DNA of 64,000 bases from contig JAURVB010000052.1 in the NCBI GenBank assembly GCA_033002965.1, positions 124,001 to 188,000 of the forward strand, read 5' to 3'. How positions within the stretch are numbered: position 1 is the stretch's first letter; the number at the start of each line of letters is the position of its first letter. Shown in pieces: positions 11,666-23,645 of the stretch. The notes beneath the pieces were generated by a model. That model searched no databases. It saw only the letters and a program-made list of their open reading frames with translations, and had not been told where the DNA came from. The position numbers were made by a program, and so were the translations under genes. The DNA comes from Piper betle (Eukaryota; Streptophyta; Magnoliopsida; Piperales; Piperaceae).

Positions 11666-11673
11666 GTCCCCAG

Positions 11674-12170
11674 TGAGTGAACTCGAGCTTTGTATTGCAT
11701 CTACAACATGTACAGCAAATGTCGATCCAACCGAACGTATCTACTCTTATTAATAATAAATAAATAAAAATTAGGCTTTTGATTTCAACCAATTAAAATA
11801 TAAAAACATTAAATTATAATTTATATTTTCATTTAATTAATATCTATATATAATGTGTAATACATTTCTAACATATCAATCTATCGCATAATTCAACGAG
11901 CGTCTATCAGTAAACTTTTAATCTATCCTTAGCATAAGTCATGCTAACGCGACATCTCCCTGAATAAAAAAAACATATATCAATGTAATGATTGTACGAG
12001 ACTTTATCTAGCTTAATATATTCTTTTTTATAATTAATATTTATGCTCAAATATGTGTGTTTTTTATAATTGATCTCTTATTTTTCTTTGATGATTCATA
12101 TGCTATCTTGGACTGTTTGCAATAAAAGTATCGGTTCAAGCCCATATTTAATAAATAAACAGTGGTAATT
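11674..12170. other. XTH 3' flank
   Basis: The first bases, TGAGTGAAC, are the displaced original stop and presumed 3' UTR of the XTH gene. AATAAATAAATAAAA near 11752-11768 could have served as a polyadenylation signal. The rest is AT-rich with no feature that I can support. Confidence 0.35.
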
Positions 12171-12620
12171 TTTTAACGGGTACATATTTTCCTTGACAAC
12201 CCCCTTTGAGCGCTCTCAACATAACATTTTGCAATCTTATTCTTTCTCATTCTCTCCTTCATTCCTATTCGATTTCTGCAAAGAAAAATTATTTTGGTGA
12301 TAAAAATGAGATTTGCTGAAATTCTTGGCAGTCTAATAAATTGAAGGAAGACTATTTTAGCGTTGCTCCCGTGGAGAAGGGATTAGTCTATTTTATCTTA
12401 AAAGTAATTTGACTAGTCCATGAGAGCAATAATTTTATTTTGAAGACAATACGTTTTAGCATGCGTTGCACAATAAATCTTAATTTTGTGTTAATTTTAC
12501 ATATTATAAATTGGTGATAACATGTTAGCAAACTTCCACCTATTTTTTTATTTATTTTTGTGTAATATTTTCAGCAAAAGTAATATTTTATATTTGAATT
12601 TGCGAATCATTTGTATTGAT
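12171..12620. repeat. Unclassified dispersed repeat, copy 1
   Basis: This stretch aligns by eye with 23470-23645 plus 24388-24650. Shared blocks, in order, are a TCTCAACAT-like start, a TTCATTC-T-T-GATTTCT block, AAATT-TTGGCA, GAGAAG-GATT, ATCTT-AAAGTAATTT, AAGACAA, TTTTAGCATGC and TTTTTGTGTAATATTT. I see no terminal repeats or coding capacity. It could be an old duplicated flank or a degenerate transposon. Confidence 0.5.
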
Positions 12621-12966
12621 AATTTTATTAATTTTGAGAGTTTTGATGAGTAAATTGCCAACCAACTGAAAATGATTTAAATTTTCATGGATTTTCATGC
12701 CGATTTATGGGAGATAATTCACTCAGGTATGTTTTTATTCATAAATTTATTTGAAAATTTATTATGCATGTGTTAACCATGTCTTGATATGCAGGAATGA
12801 TAATTGTCATAAATTATGTGATTTTCCAAATTGTGAAAATTTTTCGAATTCACTAAATTCTCAATTATATATGGATTATTTTAATGATGATTATTGTATA
12901 TTTGGTGGTATTTTTTTAAAAAAATGGTAAATGATGTGAATGTGAAAGTATATTTTGTACAAATTC

Positions 12967-13441
12967 TGTTAGATATGTTATTGTATCATATGTTATTAAT
13001 AAGGTTTGGGCCTAAATTAAATTGATCTATTAAAGTTAAGGTTAATGGGTCATTAATATTTAAGATAAATATGTAGAGATACCATATATTTAAGATGAGT
13101 ATAGATAAATATGTGTAGATACCGTTTTCGTAATCTCTAATTTATGATGGGTTAAATTGGAATTATGAAAGATAAGGATAAATACGGTTATGGTCCCCAA
13201 ATTTGCACCGTAGTTTTCTTTTCTGGTATCCCATCATCTAGGAACTCTGGCTTTGGAGAACCAGTACAGAATTTAGAAGATCAAAACCTAAAGAAGTGAA
13301 GAATCGTTTTGCTATTATGGATTCAGGTACGCTTCCGTAATTAAATTTTATTTTCTTGATGATTTAATCTGAAGAAAGGTTTTATTGATGATAGTTTTAT
13401 CATCTGTATAATTTAGTTAAAGTTAAAGTTTTTATTCAACA
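12967..13441 (+). repeat. Copia 5' LTR, 475 bp
   Basis: It begins TGTTAGATATG and ends TTTATTCAACA, two bases before the tRNA primer-binding site. The 3' LTR, from 21762, starts TGTTAGATTTT and matches for about 84 bp before it is cut. Confidence 0.8.
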
Positions 13442-13443
13442 AG

Positions 13444-13455
13444 TGGTATCAGAGC
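13444..13455 (+). promoter_or_regulatory. Primer-binding site, initiator Met tRNA type
   Basis: TGGTATCAGAGC lies immediately after the 5' LTR. This is the standard complement of the plant initiator Met tRNA 3' end used by most copia elements. Confidence 0.9.
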
Positions 13456-14243
13456 TTCTTCATATTAGATCATTGAGAATTAATTTGATTTGTATTTATT
13501 TATTTTTAATGAGTCAATCATCCACTTTGGTATCTTATTGAACAAAAGGGTGATATTGTTTATTCATTAATCAAATAATTTCGATCTTTGGGAAGTATTC
13601 TTTATTTATCACTTCAAATTGATTTAGTCTTCAACCCATTGGGAATAACCCTAAATTTTGCATTGTCAATGGTAGAAATACAGAAATTGTATATGGATAT
13701 TTGTTCTCAAATCAAGGTCCTCTTTTGGTAAAATATCAAATGAGGACAATAAAGTTACAAAAGGTTATAATTTCAAAAATTTTCAAATAAAGATATTTTT
13801 ATAACCTTTTTTCAGTTTTATGTTATTTGGGATTATTAAATTCAAATTATAGTTCAGTTATAATTAATATTTTAAAATTTATTAAGGACTACAATATGCT
13901 GCCAAAGTAGCCTCTTTTGTAGAAATTAATTTATTTTAAAATATTAAGACAGTTGTGGGTATATGATTCATGTGAATATTAATCGGCCCAAAGGAAGGTT
14001 AATATTTGACAGAATTATATATTCATTTGCGATAATAAATATGGGATAATTATCAAGTTTCTATGTGGATAATAAATCGGCCCAAAGGAAGGTTTATTAT
14101 TTGACAGGATTTATTGTCCATATTTGATTATTGCATTGAGAGTACCACTTACAAATTAATATTTCTGTCCAAAGACTAAATATTAATGTTGTGCTAGGTA
14201 TCTGCTGATGAGATTAACTATTGTTTGAATTATTAATCTTATT

Positions 14244-14995
14244 ATGGGCATGTTGTTTTGTTCTATGGATTCAGTTAATCAATCTACTTATATGATTTCT
14301 GCCAACATCAATTCAGTTCTTATGCTTAAAGATAATTTTAAGGATTGGAAAGAGAACGTGATAATCGTTCTCGGCTGCATGGATCTTGACCTTGCATTAA
14401 GGACTAAACAACCTTCTTCTCTTACGGACAAAAGTTCCATTGAGGAAAAACGGGACATTGAGAAGTGGGAACGTTCAAATCACATGAGTCTTATGATCAT
14501 GAAGCGTGGGATTCCAGAAACCTTCAGGGGGATGTGTCTGAAAAGGTTACTACAGCCAGTGAGTTTCTTAAAGAAATTGAAAAGCGTTTTGTAAAAAATG
14601 ATAAGGCTGAAACAAGTACGCTTTTGTCAAACTTGATTTCAATGAAGTTTAAAGGCAAAACAAGCATAAGAGAGTACATCTTAGAGATGTCAAATATTGC
14701 TTCAAAACTAAAAGCACTAAGGTTAGAGCTATCTGAAGATTTGCTCGTGCATTTAGTTTTAATTTCTCTTCCGGCACAATTCAGTCAATTCAAGGTCAGT
14801 TACAACTGTCAAAGGGACAAATGGACTCTTAATGAGCTCATTTCTTATTGTGTGCAAGAAGAAGAAAGGTTGAAGCAAGAACAGGCTGAAAGTACTCACT
14901 TGGCTAGTACCTATCAAGACAAAATAAGAAAAAAATCAGGCTTCTTGCTATTTTTTTTGTGGTCAACCTAGACATATGAAGAAGGAATGCACTAG
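14244..14995 (+). pseudogene. Copia gag with zinc knuckle, frameshifted
   Basis: The first frame (14244-14594) has the N-terminal gag sequence (FKDWKENVIIVLGCMDLDLA), which passes into a second frame (to 14971) with TTASEFLKEIEKRF and KFKGKTSIREYILEMSNIAS. This is the UBN2-type gag domain of copia elements. The zinc knuckle is damaged: a T-run near 14950-14960 shifts the frame inside what should be C-x2-C-x4-H-x4-C, leaving CGQPRHMKKEC in another frame. Gag would form the particle that packages element RNA. It cannot be made as one protein here. Confidence 0.8.
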
Positions 14996-15039
14996 GTATC
15001 ACACTTGGTGTGTAAATAAAGGTCCATTTTGTAATTTTG

Positions 15040-15233
15040 TTTGTTCTGAGGTTAATTTAGTTTCAGTACCAATACACACTTGGTGGCTAGATTCGGGTGA
15101 TACTACTCACATAAGTGTGTCAATACAGGGTTGCCTGAGTTGCCGAAAGCCAAATGATGCTGAAAGATTCATCTATGTGGGTGATGGCAACTCAGTTATA
15201 GTTGAGACAATAGGATTTTTAGATTATTGTTAA
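15040..15233 (+). pseudogene. Copia aspartic protease fragment
   Basis: The reading frame contains HTWWLDSGDTTHIS and RFIYVGDGNSV. The LDSG motif matches the active-site D-S/T-G of copia proteases; the usual Ala after Gly is Asp. The frame ends at a stop at 15231-15233, before the Gag_pre-integrase region, so the polyprotein is broken. Confidence 0.75.
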
Positions 15234-15247
15234 AGACATGATATTAT

Positions 15248-16342
15248 TTGGATTTGAAAGAGACATATGTAGTACCGTCTTTTAGACGAAATTTGGTTTC
15301 TATTTCTATATTGGACAAATTTGGTTATTCTTGTTCATTTAGAAATAATAAGTTTAGTCTTTTTCTAAATTCAAATATTGTGGGTACGGGTTCCTTGTCT
15401 TTTTATGATAATCTATATTTACTTGATACTATTGCATCTTTTAATGAAACTTTGCATGTGGGTTTAAGTGGTACGAAAAGAAAATTAACCAATGAGAATT
15501 CTGCTTTATTCTGGCACAAGCGTTTAGGACACATTTCTAAACAAAGAATTGAACGACTTATGTCAGATGAAATTCTTGATTCTCTTAATTTATCAGATTT
15601 TCAAGTTTGTATTGAGTGCATTAAGGGAAAACAAACAAATATAAGGAGACTAGGTGCCAATAGATCTTCAAGCGTCTTAGAACTAATACATACAGATATT
15701 TGTGGGTCATTTTCTACGGCTTCTTGGAATGGTCAACAATATTTTATTACGTTCATAGACGATTATTCTCGTTATGGTTACCTTTATCTCATTCATGAGA
15801 AGTCTCAAGCATTGGACGTGTTTAAGGCATATAAGGCTGAAGTTGAGAATCAACTTGACAAAACCATTAAGGCTATCAGATCTGACCGTGGTGGTGAATA
15901 CTATGGTAGATATGATGGATCAGGTGTACAACGTCCAGGACCATTTGCCAAATTCCTAGAAGAGTGCAGAATCGTCCCACAATACACAATGCCAGGTACT
16001 CCTAGCATGAATGGTGTTGCTGAGAGACGAAACCGAACATTAAAGGACATAGTGAGAAGTATGATTGCTCATACTACTTTACCTGATTCACTCTGGGGTA
16101 AGGCACTAAAGACAGCAGCATATCTTCTTAATAGAGTACCAACAAAGGCAACAGTTAAGACCCCTTATGAATTATGGACTGAAAAAAGCTCAGTATTAAG
16201 CATTTACGCATTTGGGGTTGTCCAGCTGAGGCAAGGCCTTATAAGCCAAATGAAAGGAAACTGGACTCAAGAACAGTTAGCAGTTATTTTGTTGGGTACT
16301 CTGAACGGTCTAGAGGGTATAAGTTTTATGATCCCACAATAA
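15248..16342 (+). pseudogene. Copia integrase
   Basis: A 364-codon frame spans the Gag_pre-integrase zinc-binding region ([13 protein letters not shown] and CIECIKGKQ) and the catalytic core. The D-D-E residues are present: [15 protein letters not shown] and [12 protein letters not shown]. The C-terminal part [20 protein letters not shown] is typical. After about 16205 a frameshift scrambles the downstream [17 protein letters not shown] sequence ([10 protein letters not shown] is read instead). Integrase would insert element DNA. The core looks well preserved but out of frame with its neighbours. Confidence 0.85.
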
Positions 16343-16591
16343 GGTCATTCTTTGAGACGGGAAATGCCCAGTTCTTTGAGGATATTGAGTTTGGAGGGGG
16401 AAATGAAGTTAGAGACTTTGTCTTTGAAGAAGAATCTGATTTCTCTTCCCATGATTGTTCTTGACAATAATCAGGATCAGGATTATATTCCTGATGTTGT
16501 TTAAGAAACAATATCAGAATTACAAGACAATGTCGAGAATCTCCCTAATCAAGTTATACCTGAAGAGCAAACTCAACAACCTCAAGAGCAA

Positions 16592-17400
16592 ATGCCATTG
16601 AGGAGATCCAGAAGAGAAAAGAGAAATGCAATTTCAGATGATTATATCATCTTTCTCCAAGAACATGAGGATAACACTGGAATGGTGGAAGATGATCCAA
16701 TCAACTTTCATCAAGCCATGAAGAGTTCTAATTCTCAAAAGTGGATTGATGCCATGAATGAAGAGATGAAGTCCATGAAAGCTAATGACGTTTGGGATCT
16801 TGTTCCATTGCCTGAAGGTGCGAAACCTATTGGTTGTAAATGGATATTTAAAACCAAGAGGGATTCAAAAGGTGATGTAGAAAGATATAAGACTCGTCTT
16901 GTTGCAAAGAGCTTTACTCAAAAGGAAGGCATCGATTATAATGAGACTTTCTCTCCAGTTTCATCGAAAGACTCCATTCAGAATAATTATGACATTAGTG
17001 GCACACTTTGACCTTGAGTTACATCAGATGGATGTAAAGACTGCGTTTCTAAATGGTGACATTGATGAAACAATTTATATGGTGCAACTAGAAAACTTTG
17101 TATCGGGAGATTCAAAGAATATGGTTTGCAAATTAAAGAAATCCATCTATGGACTTAAGCAGGCTTCTCGTCAATGGTATCACAAATTTCATCAAGTGAT
17201 TCTCTCGTTTGGTTTTGAGATGAATGTTATTGATGATTGTATATACCATAAGTTTAGTGGGAGTAAGTATATTTTTCTGGTTTTATATGTTGATGATATA
17301 TTGCTTGCCAGTAATGATATAAGTTTCTTGCACGAAACCAAGAGTTTTTTAAATCAAAGAAATTTGAAATGAAAGATCTTGGAAATGCGTCTTTTGTATT
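16592..17400 (+). pseudogene. Copia reverse transcriptase, several frameshifts
   Basis: The frame 16592-17011 holds WIDAMNEEMKSMKANDVWDL and GCKWIFKTKRDSKG. It shifts near 16975 into 16899-17372, with HQMDVKTAFLNGDIDE, KKSIYGLKQASRQWY and the catalytic LYVDDILLASND at about 17280-17320. A further shift near 17355 leads to MKDLGNASFVLGI. These are the canonical RVT_2 motifs of copia RT. The YVDD motif is intact, but the chain is not. Confidence 0.85.
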
Positions 17401-18122
17401 AGGAATTCAAATACATCGGGATCGTTCTCGATGTATACTTGGATTATCACAAAAGACCTATATAGAAAAAGTTCTTAAGAGATTTGGCATGCAAGGTTGT
17501 AAACCAGGAGATATCCCTGTTTCTAAAGGAGACAAATTCAGTCTCAATCAGTGCCTTAAAAATGGCATAGAAGGAAATGAAATGCAAAAGATTCACTATG
17601 CTTCAGTAGCAGGAAGTCTTATATATGCTCAAGTATGTACGCGTCCAGATATTGTGTATATTGTTGGAATGTTGGTAGATATTTAAGTAATCTGGGATTG
17701 GATCACTGGATAGCAGCCAAAAGAGTCATAAGGTATCTTCAGAGAACAAAACATTGCATGCTTACCTATCGGAAGTCTGATCAACTTGAGATCATTGGGT
17801 ATTCTGATTCTGATTTTGGTAGATGTCAAGCTATGTCTACCTGCTTGCTAGAGGAGCTATTTCTTGGAAGAGTGCTAAGCAGACACTCATAGCTTCTTCC
17901 ACCATGGCAGCTGAATTCATAGCTTGTTATGAGGCATCCAATCATGGAATATGGTTGCAAAATTTTGTCACAGGGCTGCGCATTATTGATAATATTGAAA
18001 GACCACTTAAGTTATTTTGTGACAATCAGTTTGCAGTATCATATTCAAATAACAACAGGAGCTCATCTAAATCAAAACATATAGAGATCAAGTTCCTTGT
18101 TCTGAAAGAAAAAAGAGTTTAG
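17401..18122 (+). pseudogene. Copia RNase H region
   Basis: Continuing from the RT: the 17369-17686 frame ends with YASVAGSLIYAQVCTRPDI, the next has IGYSDSDFGRCQA, and the last (17823-18122) has ISWKSAKQTLIASSTMAAEF and LFCDNQFAVS, then SSSKSKHIEIKF. The order and motifs are those of the copia RNase H domain, split over three frames. LTR-A1 begins about 140 bp downstream. Confidence 0.8.
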
Positions 18123-19443
18123 AGTGATAAAGTTTCGGTAAAGTCTCTATAGAGCATATTGGGATAAACTCTATAATTGTGGATCTACTTACTAAAAGTT
18201 TACCGCCCAAGGTCTTTCATGAGCATGTTGCTCATCTGAGTGTTGTATCATTTGATGATATGTTTGTAAAACCCGCGACTCGAGTCAGGGTTTTATAGTC
18301 GTTAGCCGGTTGGTTTGACCGTAGTTTGAGTCGGTTCAGCTTTCAGAACACGTGTGCGGGGCCGAGGCCGACCGTGCGCACGTGCTATGAGGGTTTATGT
18401 ATACCCAAGTATCGATGATAGCGTCAGATACGCATCAGCAGACTGAGTTATCAGTAGATATGAGAGTATACAGTTGATGATTTTATTTTATTTTATGTTG
18501 TGATCGTAGAATTAGTTTAGGCCGAATAACGCATTAGGGCGCGTTAGATGGTATTCGGGTGGGTTATTAGTTATACGACATGTCATTTGGGTGTTGTGAT
18601 ATTTTGTTTGATTTTATGGGATTTTTCCCAATTTTTCTAGATTTTTCTAGAATTTATTCCGAGTCCGTTATCATTCTTGACTCGAGCCGGTGTCGAGTCA
18701 AGTTTTATTTACAACCTTGCCATCGCCCTATACACCCATCTTCCTCCCCAAACCCATCCCGTGTTTCACCACCGCCGCCGCCCTTCGAGGCCTTGCCACC
18801 GCCGTTGACGCCGGACCGCCGCCGATCGACGCCGCCCAGCCCGGCCGTGCCGTCGCCTTGCCGCCTCGACCACGCCCGGCCACCGTCAGCCGCCGTGACT
18901 GCCGGAAATCGCCCTCGATTGTTCCTCCGTTCCCGACGCGATTTCGCCGCCGTCTGCGCCGGACCGCCGCCGCCGTGACGTCGGAGCTCCTCCCCTCGAC
19001 CTCCCCTACCTTTCCCCTCTGCTTAGCGCCGCCGTCGAGGGTCGGCCGTGGGTCTGATCGGAGCGGCCGACCGCCCCGACCGCACTCGACGCCGCCGCGG
19101 CTGCCCTCGTCGTCACCGCCATTGGGTTCAGCTCACCGAGGCGGTGCTAACCCCTACCTCCGATTGCCTCGCCGGAGCAGTCACCGGAAAACCACCGGAG
19201 CTGCCGGAAAACCGCCGGCATAGTCGCCGGAAAACCGCCGCCTTCGTCCGTCGGCACCGATTTCAGCGCCGATCGCGAGGTGGTTCTTCCTTCTTTTTTT
19301 AGAATTATTACATAAATGTTGTGGTCATAGTAGCATATTAGAATTAATTGTATTAACTTCATGATTTTAGTTTAATTAATCGTGATTATGATAAACATGT
19401 GATGATTAGTGTAAATTGTGTTGTATGATGTGAATGCTTAGTA

Positions 19444-19633
19444 ATGAAATTGTTAGTAAACCATTGAATAGTTAATTAAATGCTTGTTAACTAGTTAATT
19501 CATGAATATGTATGAATTAGGTTTTGCATGCTAACATTATGAAATTGTTAGTAAACTATTGTATAGTTAATTAAATGCTTGTTAACTAGTTAATTTATGA
19601 ATATGTATGAATTAGGTTTTGCATGCTAACATT
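19444..19633 (+). repeat. 95-bp tandem duplication inside LTR-A1
   Basis: Two units begin ATGAAATTGTTAGTAAAC, at 19444 and 19539, and end with CATGCTAACATT. They differ at only a few bases. The duplication is not seen in LTR-A2 or A3, so it arose in this copy or its recent lineage. Confidence 0.8.
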
Positions 19634-20182
19634 AAGTTAAACAGATTAAATTGATTAAACCATTGTCACCTAATTAGAATAGGTATGCTTTGAAATTGGA
19701 ATTAAAAGTGCTAGGTAATAAGTAACATATGAAATGATAAAATTATTAACTTGCTTGACAATTAGAGACGTAGGGTACTTGTCGAGATGATTATCATGGT
19801 TGATTAGATGATTGTATGCATGTGGATATATTAGTTATATAGGTGTGCATCATATATGTATGGGCGTTAGTAAATAGTTATGTTCATGTAGGTTCGTTGC
19901 AGGAGCTCGCCGTCTAGGCACGAGACTGCGCTTGGAGCTTCTGACAGGTCCGTTAGGACACGCTTCTCAGGTTTTATCGCTCTATTCTATCGGTGATTTG
20001 ATTTATTGATTGTAGGACGTGTCAGGTGGATGATTTATTGGACCCCACCTAACACGGGTCACCTGGTCGATGTTTTTCGGAATTAATAACCCTCGAGGAT
20101 GAGATCCCTCGAGTTTGTTTTCGAAAATAAGATCCACCTCAAGTTGCCTTCGGGCCTATTATAATAAATCCCGACCCAGCCC

Positions 20183-20190
20183 TATAAATA
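20183..20190 (+). promoter_or_regulatory. TATA box of LTR-A1
   Basis: TATAAATA lies in the context CAGCCCTATAAATAGTTTTA. Related AT-rich TATA-like tracts occur at the same place in A2, A3 and A5, followed in most by a GAGTTTTC-A-TGAG leader. This sets the plus strand as the likely sense strand of A1. Confidence 0.5.
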
Positions 20191-20641
20191 GTTTTATCGA
20201 GTTTTCAGTGAGACAAGAGAAGATGAGTCGACTGCACGTACCATGAGCGGATGCTGTGCCAGTCAAAGCGGGCTCTAGATTAGTGCCAGCGAACTGTTCC
20301 ATTCCCGAGGGATCCTGACAACTCCGCGTTTGAGTTCCTCACACCCGGAGGACGTGGAGGTTTACGGGTACTGTTTAGTACAGCGCATGTCCGGACTTGC
20401 GGTTCAAAGGGTACTAAAGGCGACTGCCTGAGAGTGCTCGGTCTACGTGCTCAAGACCAACAGTAATATGGAGGTTCGGAGAGGGCTTAGGATGAAATTT
20501 ACGTGAAGTACTGAAAAAGAAGTGCCGAGAGCGGCATAGTACCAGATAGATCAGGATGCTGTTGAGTGTCAACTGCTCGACGGCTCCTTTGTAGTTGCCC
20601 TTATGAGAGTTCTTGAGGAAGATATATGATGGTTTGTTTTC

Positions 20642-20661
20642 CATGAGAGTTTGCTCTCATG
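20642..20661 (+). other. Conserved hairpin in family A LTRs
   Basis: CATGAGAG and CTCTCATG form a perfect 8-bp stem with a TTTG loop. A2 (40045-40065) and A5 (62718-62738) keep most of the stem at the same place, always just before the conserved GGACCAGT-ACAC block. Its role is unknown. Confidence 0.5.
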
Positions 20662-21761
20662 TTCCAGTTTGATATTAGTTATTTCCGGACCAGTGACACC
20701 CGTTGCTGACGTTTTTCTACTATATGTAGGTGAGGATGATGATTGGTGTATGCCGGCCTCGACGAAGGAGTAGCGCTTGCATTGCACACACATACCTGGT
20801 GCCGCGCCGACTTTTGCGTAAGATGTGATGTGATTGGCTTTTGTAGTAGATTTACATATTGGTATTTATGCATGAGCTTATGAGACTTGTAGATCTTGTT
20901 TAGAAATGTATGAATTTTCTTAGAAATATTTTGGAAAAGTTCTAATGTCCAGGATGATCAGCTATGTTGAGTTGAAATGAACAAAAACACGATGAACATG
21001 AATTGCAGGTGGGCTAGATGCCAATTACGATATGTGTAGTTGATTTGAAGTCTAGTGTGATATAAATTGTTGTTTTATATATATTATATTGTGCCGTATT
21101 TTAACAGGTCATCCCCTTATTGCACTTTTAGGGGAGGTTCTGTCCGTTTTATTTTAGATTTTTATGAATTTTATTGTTGTTTTAATTATTTTGGTGTGCG
21201 GTGATTATCATGACATTCACGTAGTATCCTGTTAGGGTTTTGCATCTCATTCATATATTGTTTGCGCATTAGCGGCGTGCTCCATCTTGAGACGTCGAGA
21301 GGGTTATGTCATAGCCGTTTAGGTTTTGGGTCAGCCAACTTAATCGGTTTACGAGTAGTTCGATCCTTTGTAACAGTTCTGGTCCGGGTTGAGAATAAAC
21401 TGGATTGGGGTGTTACAATGTTACTTTAGTGGGAGTTTGTTTTATTGAGGTATTTGGTTTATGTTTCACTCTATTTTGGTGATCTCATAAGGTTGGACCA
21501 GTTGAAAATAGGCATGTTCAGATCAAATTACACGTAATTTTCATGCTACACATCCATATTTGATCTATGTCATTTAATTATGTTAATGTATATGACCATG
21601 GATGGGTTTAGTTATGATAAATGTAACAAAAATTGCCTTGATCCTATATTAACATTAATTAATGGATGAAATTATTATTTTGAAATAAAAGTGTATGTTA
21701 TTTTGGAGCTCATAAGGTAATATATAATTATCTTTATATATATATAGTCCAAGTGGGGGAT

Positions 21762-21845
21762 TGTTAGATTTTAGACGTATATATACATGTATATAATTGT
21801 ATCATATGCTATTAATAAGGTTTGGGCCTAAATTAAATTGATCTA
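21762..21845 (+). repeat. Truncated copia 3' LTR
   Basis: It follows the purine tract AAGTGGGGGA and starts TGTTAGATTTT. It matches the 5' LTR through GGTTTGGGCCTAAATTAAAT to about 21845, then changes abruptly to LTR-B sequence. Confidence 0.8.
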
Positions 21846-22911
21846 AACTCCAGCTTTGGATTAGGGTTTTACGGGCTTATAAGTTGCCCAATTTGAGCCA
21901 GTCTGAAGTTGGTTCAAATGAGCTCAAGCCAAACCAATTTCCAGAATACAAGTATGAAGCCTAGATGACCATATGAATATATTATGGTGGTTGAGTATGC
22001 CCGACATATAAATGATAGATTCAATTATGATATAGTAGAGTATGATATATCAATGTATATATAAGGTATACAAATGATTTTTTTTATAAGTTAGCTATGG
22101 TTTTAAGCCTACAATTAGGGTGTCACATCGTTTAGTATTTGTTTGAGATTTTCAGCGTATTTCATTTTCATGTAGCATATGGATTTTAAATCACTAAATT
22201 GTGCCCCTGTAGGCCCAATTTAATTGAGTTTAGGGTCGAGGCTCATTTAGCCTTCTTGCCTCAATTCTCACATATAGAGTCACTTTTATAGCTCAAGTCA
22301 GTTTTGACTTTTGAAGGTCTCAATTCAAGCTTTTCGTTCATATGTATATTGCATATACCCAAAGGTGGGCCCCACTAGCCACAAGCTGTCGGACGTTCGG
22401 ATTGTTCTACGTGGCAAGATTTAAGCCATCCACGTCAGCCCTAGCTTTACCATGTTATTTTCCATAGATTTCCCATGATTTTAGAGTTATACCACAAGCG
22501 CCGCCACCACTTCGGCCCACTAACGATGAGTCTCCGCCTCTCCCCTGGCCACCAGATTGGCACCCCAATGACCGCTTCACGGCCGGCTTTCCATTCGTAC
22601 CACTCAGGATCACTGGTGTCGCTGCTGTCGCCAGCGGCAAAGAGTTTTTGAAGCCAGGTTCCGCCGCTGCCAGTGCCAAAGAGCCACCCCTGGCCAAATC
22701 GACCAGTCACATAGCTTCATCTTTTATTTATATTTGATGTGTTTTGAGGTATATTTAATAATGTCTTCCATTCTTATAACACAATGAAGGTTGTTTCAAT
22801 GCATTTTATTGACCGAATTTTACCGTCTGACAACTTTTAACATGACTTGGCTCAATCTGTAACATTTATGATTCGGTTCTTAGGTGAACTGAAATTGGGG
22901 GTTTTACAAGC
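21846..22911 (+). mobile_element. LTR of family B (B1), internally deleted
   Basis: From GGATTAGGGTTTTAC to the terminal GGGGGTTTTACA it follows the reverse complement of B2 and B3: GTATGCCCGACAT, GAGGCTCATTTAG-like, the GC-rich GCCGCCACC part at 22497-22700, and finally the CGGTTCTTAGG and terminal blocks. About 2 kb present in B2/B3 between the GC-rich part and the terminal about 190 bp is missing here, and the first bases of the TG terminus are gone. Confidence 0.65.
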
Positions 22912-23645
22912 ACACTAAAGTATATTTCATGAGGCTCATTCCTATGGCAAAAGTGCTCAAATCTAGAATATGGTTGTGGGATCTTATATCTTAATAGAGA
23001 TCAAAGTCTGTATGATGGGATACTAATTTGTAGAATATTAATAGAAACTTCTACCTCTATGATTATAATAGCTTAGATCAGTTATTGATGGAGTTATGGG
23101 TTATCTTTACGAGGAATACACTCATCAAATAACGACATATCTGTGCATGGCCGCAAAACACTGCCACGATCTATACCCATATTTATCACACTAGTAATTT
23201 TTTTATTTGCTATGTTGTCATAACTTAAAGGTTTGAAGTTCAAGGCTTAGTTTATTTCAACTCGTTGGAATGATGATGTACCAAATTAGGGGAATGTTCA
23301 AGTGCTAAAGGCACCTATCATCGAAAGAAAATTATACCAAATTTTTTGAAAAATTTTGTTTTACACTTCTATGGTTTTTAACTAGGTGAGGATTGTTTGT
23401 GTTTTTAAAGTAGGTGGGTACTATTGGTTTACGTGTTTTAATAAAAATTTGTTATTTTAATTAGTACAGCATTTCCTTTATAATTTTTTGAGTGCTTTCA
23501 ACATTTCCTCTTCCCATTTTCTTCCCCTCTCTATCCTTTATTCATACTGAATTTCTTTAAAAAAGGATTATCTTTTGCGATCTAAACAAAATTTGGCAAA
23601 GTTCTTAATGGTATAATAAATGGGAGAAAACTACTGCATCCCCAC
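22912..23645. other. Repeat-flank DNA without a gene
   Basis: The first about 550 bases show nothing that I recognise. From about 23470 the sequence is copy 2 of the unclassified repeat also seen at 12171-12620, which is then interrupted by hAT-like copy 3. Confidence 0.4.

Larger units (their letters stand above)
18265..21417 (+). mobile_element. Solo LTR of family A (A1), 3153 bp, inside the copia element
   Basis: The element starts TGTAAAACCC and ends GGATTGGGGTGTTACA, flanked by a perfect 5-bp target duplication ATGTT (18260-18264 and 21418-21422). It holds an AT-rich then GC-rich segment (18600-19280), a TATA box (20183-20190), conserved blocks at about 19905-20470 and a hairpin (20642-20661). 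No internal retrotransposon sequence is attached, so it looks like a solo LTR left by recombination. Open frames in the GC-rich part (such as 18690-19223) are not shared with other copies and are not credible genes. Confidence 0.8.
12967..21845 (+). mobile_element. Degenerate Ty1/copia retrotransposon, interrupted by LTR-A1
   Basis: The element has a 5' LTR (12967-13441), a primer-binding site, a gag-pol region in copia order (gag, protease, integrase, RT, RNase H), a polypurine tract (about 21751-21761) and the first about 84 bp of a 3' LTR. The 5' and 3' LTRs share the TTGTATCATATG(T/C)TATTAATAAGG region and the following bases up to TTGATC. LTR-A1 (18265-21417) is inserted after the RNase H region, and LTR-B1 sequence replaces the rest of the 3' LTR. 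At least eight frameshifts or stops make it non-autonomous. Confidence 0.88.

Noticed and set aside
18580..19302. Overlapping Pro/Arg-rich open frames in LTR-A1
   Set aside because: Several frames are open at once and none is conserved between family A copies; composition explains them.
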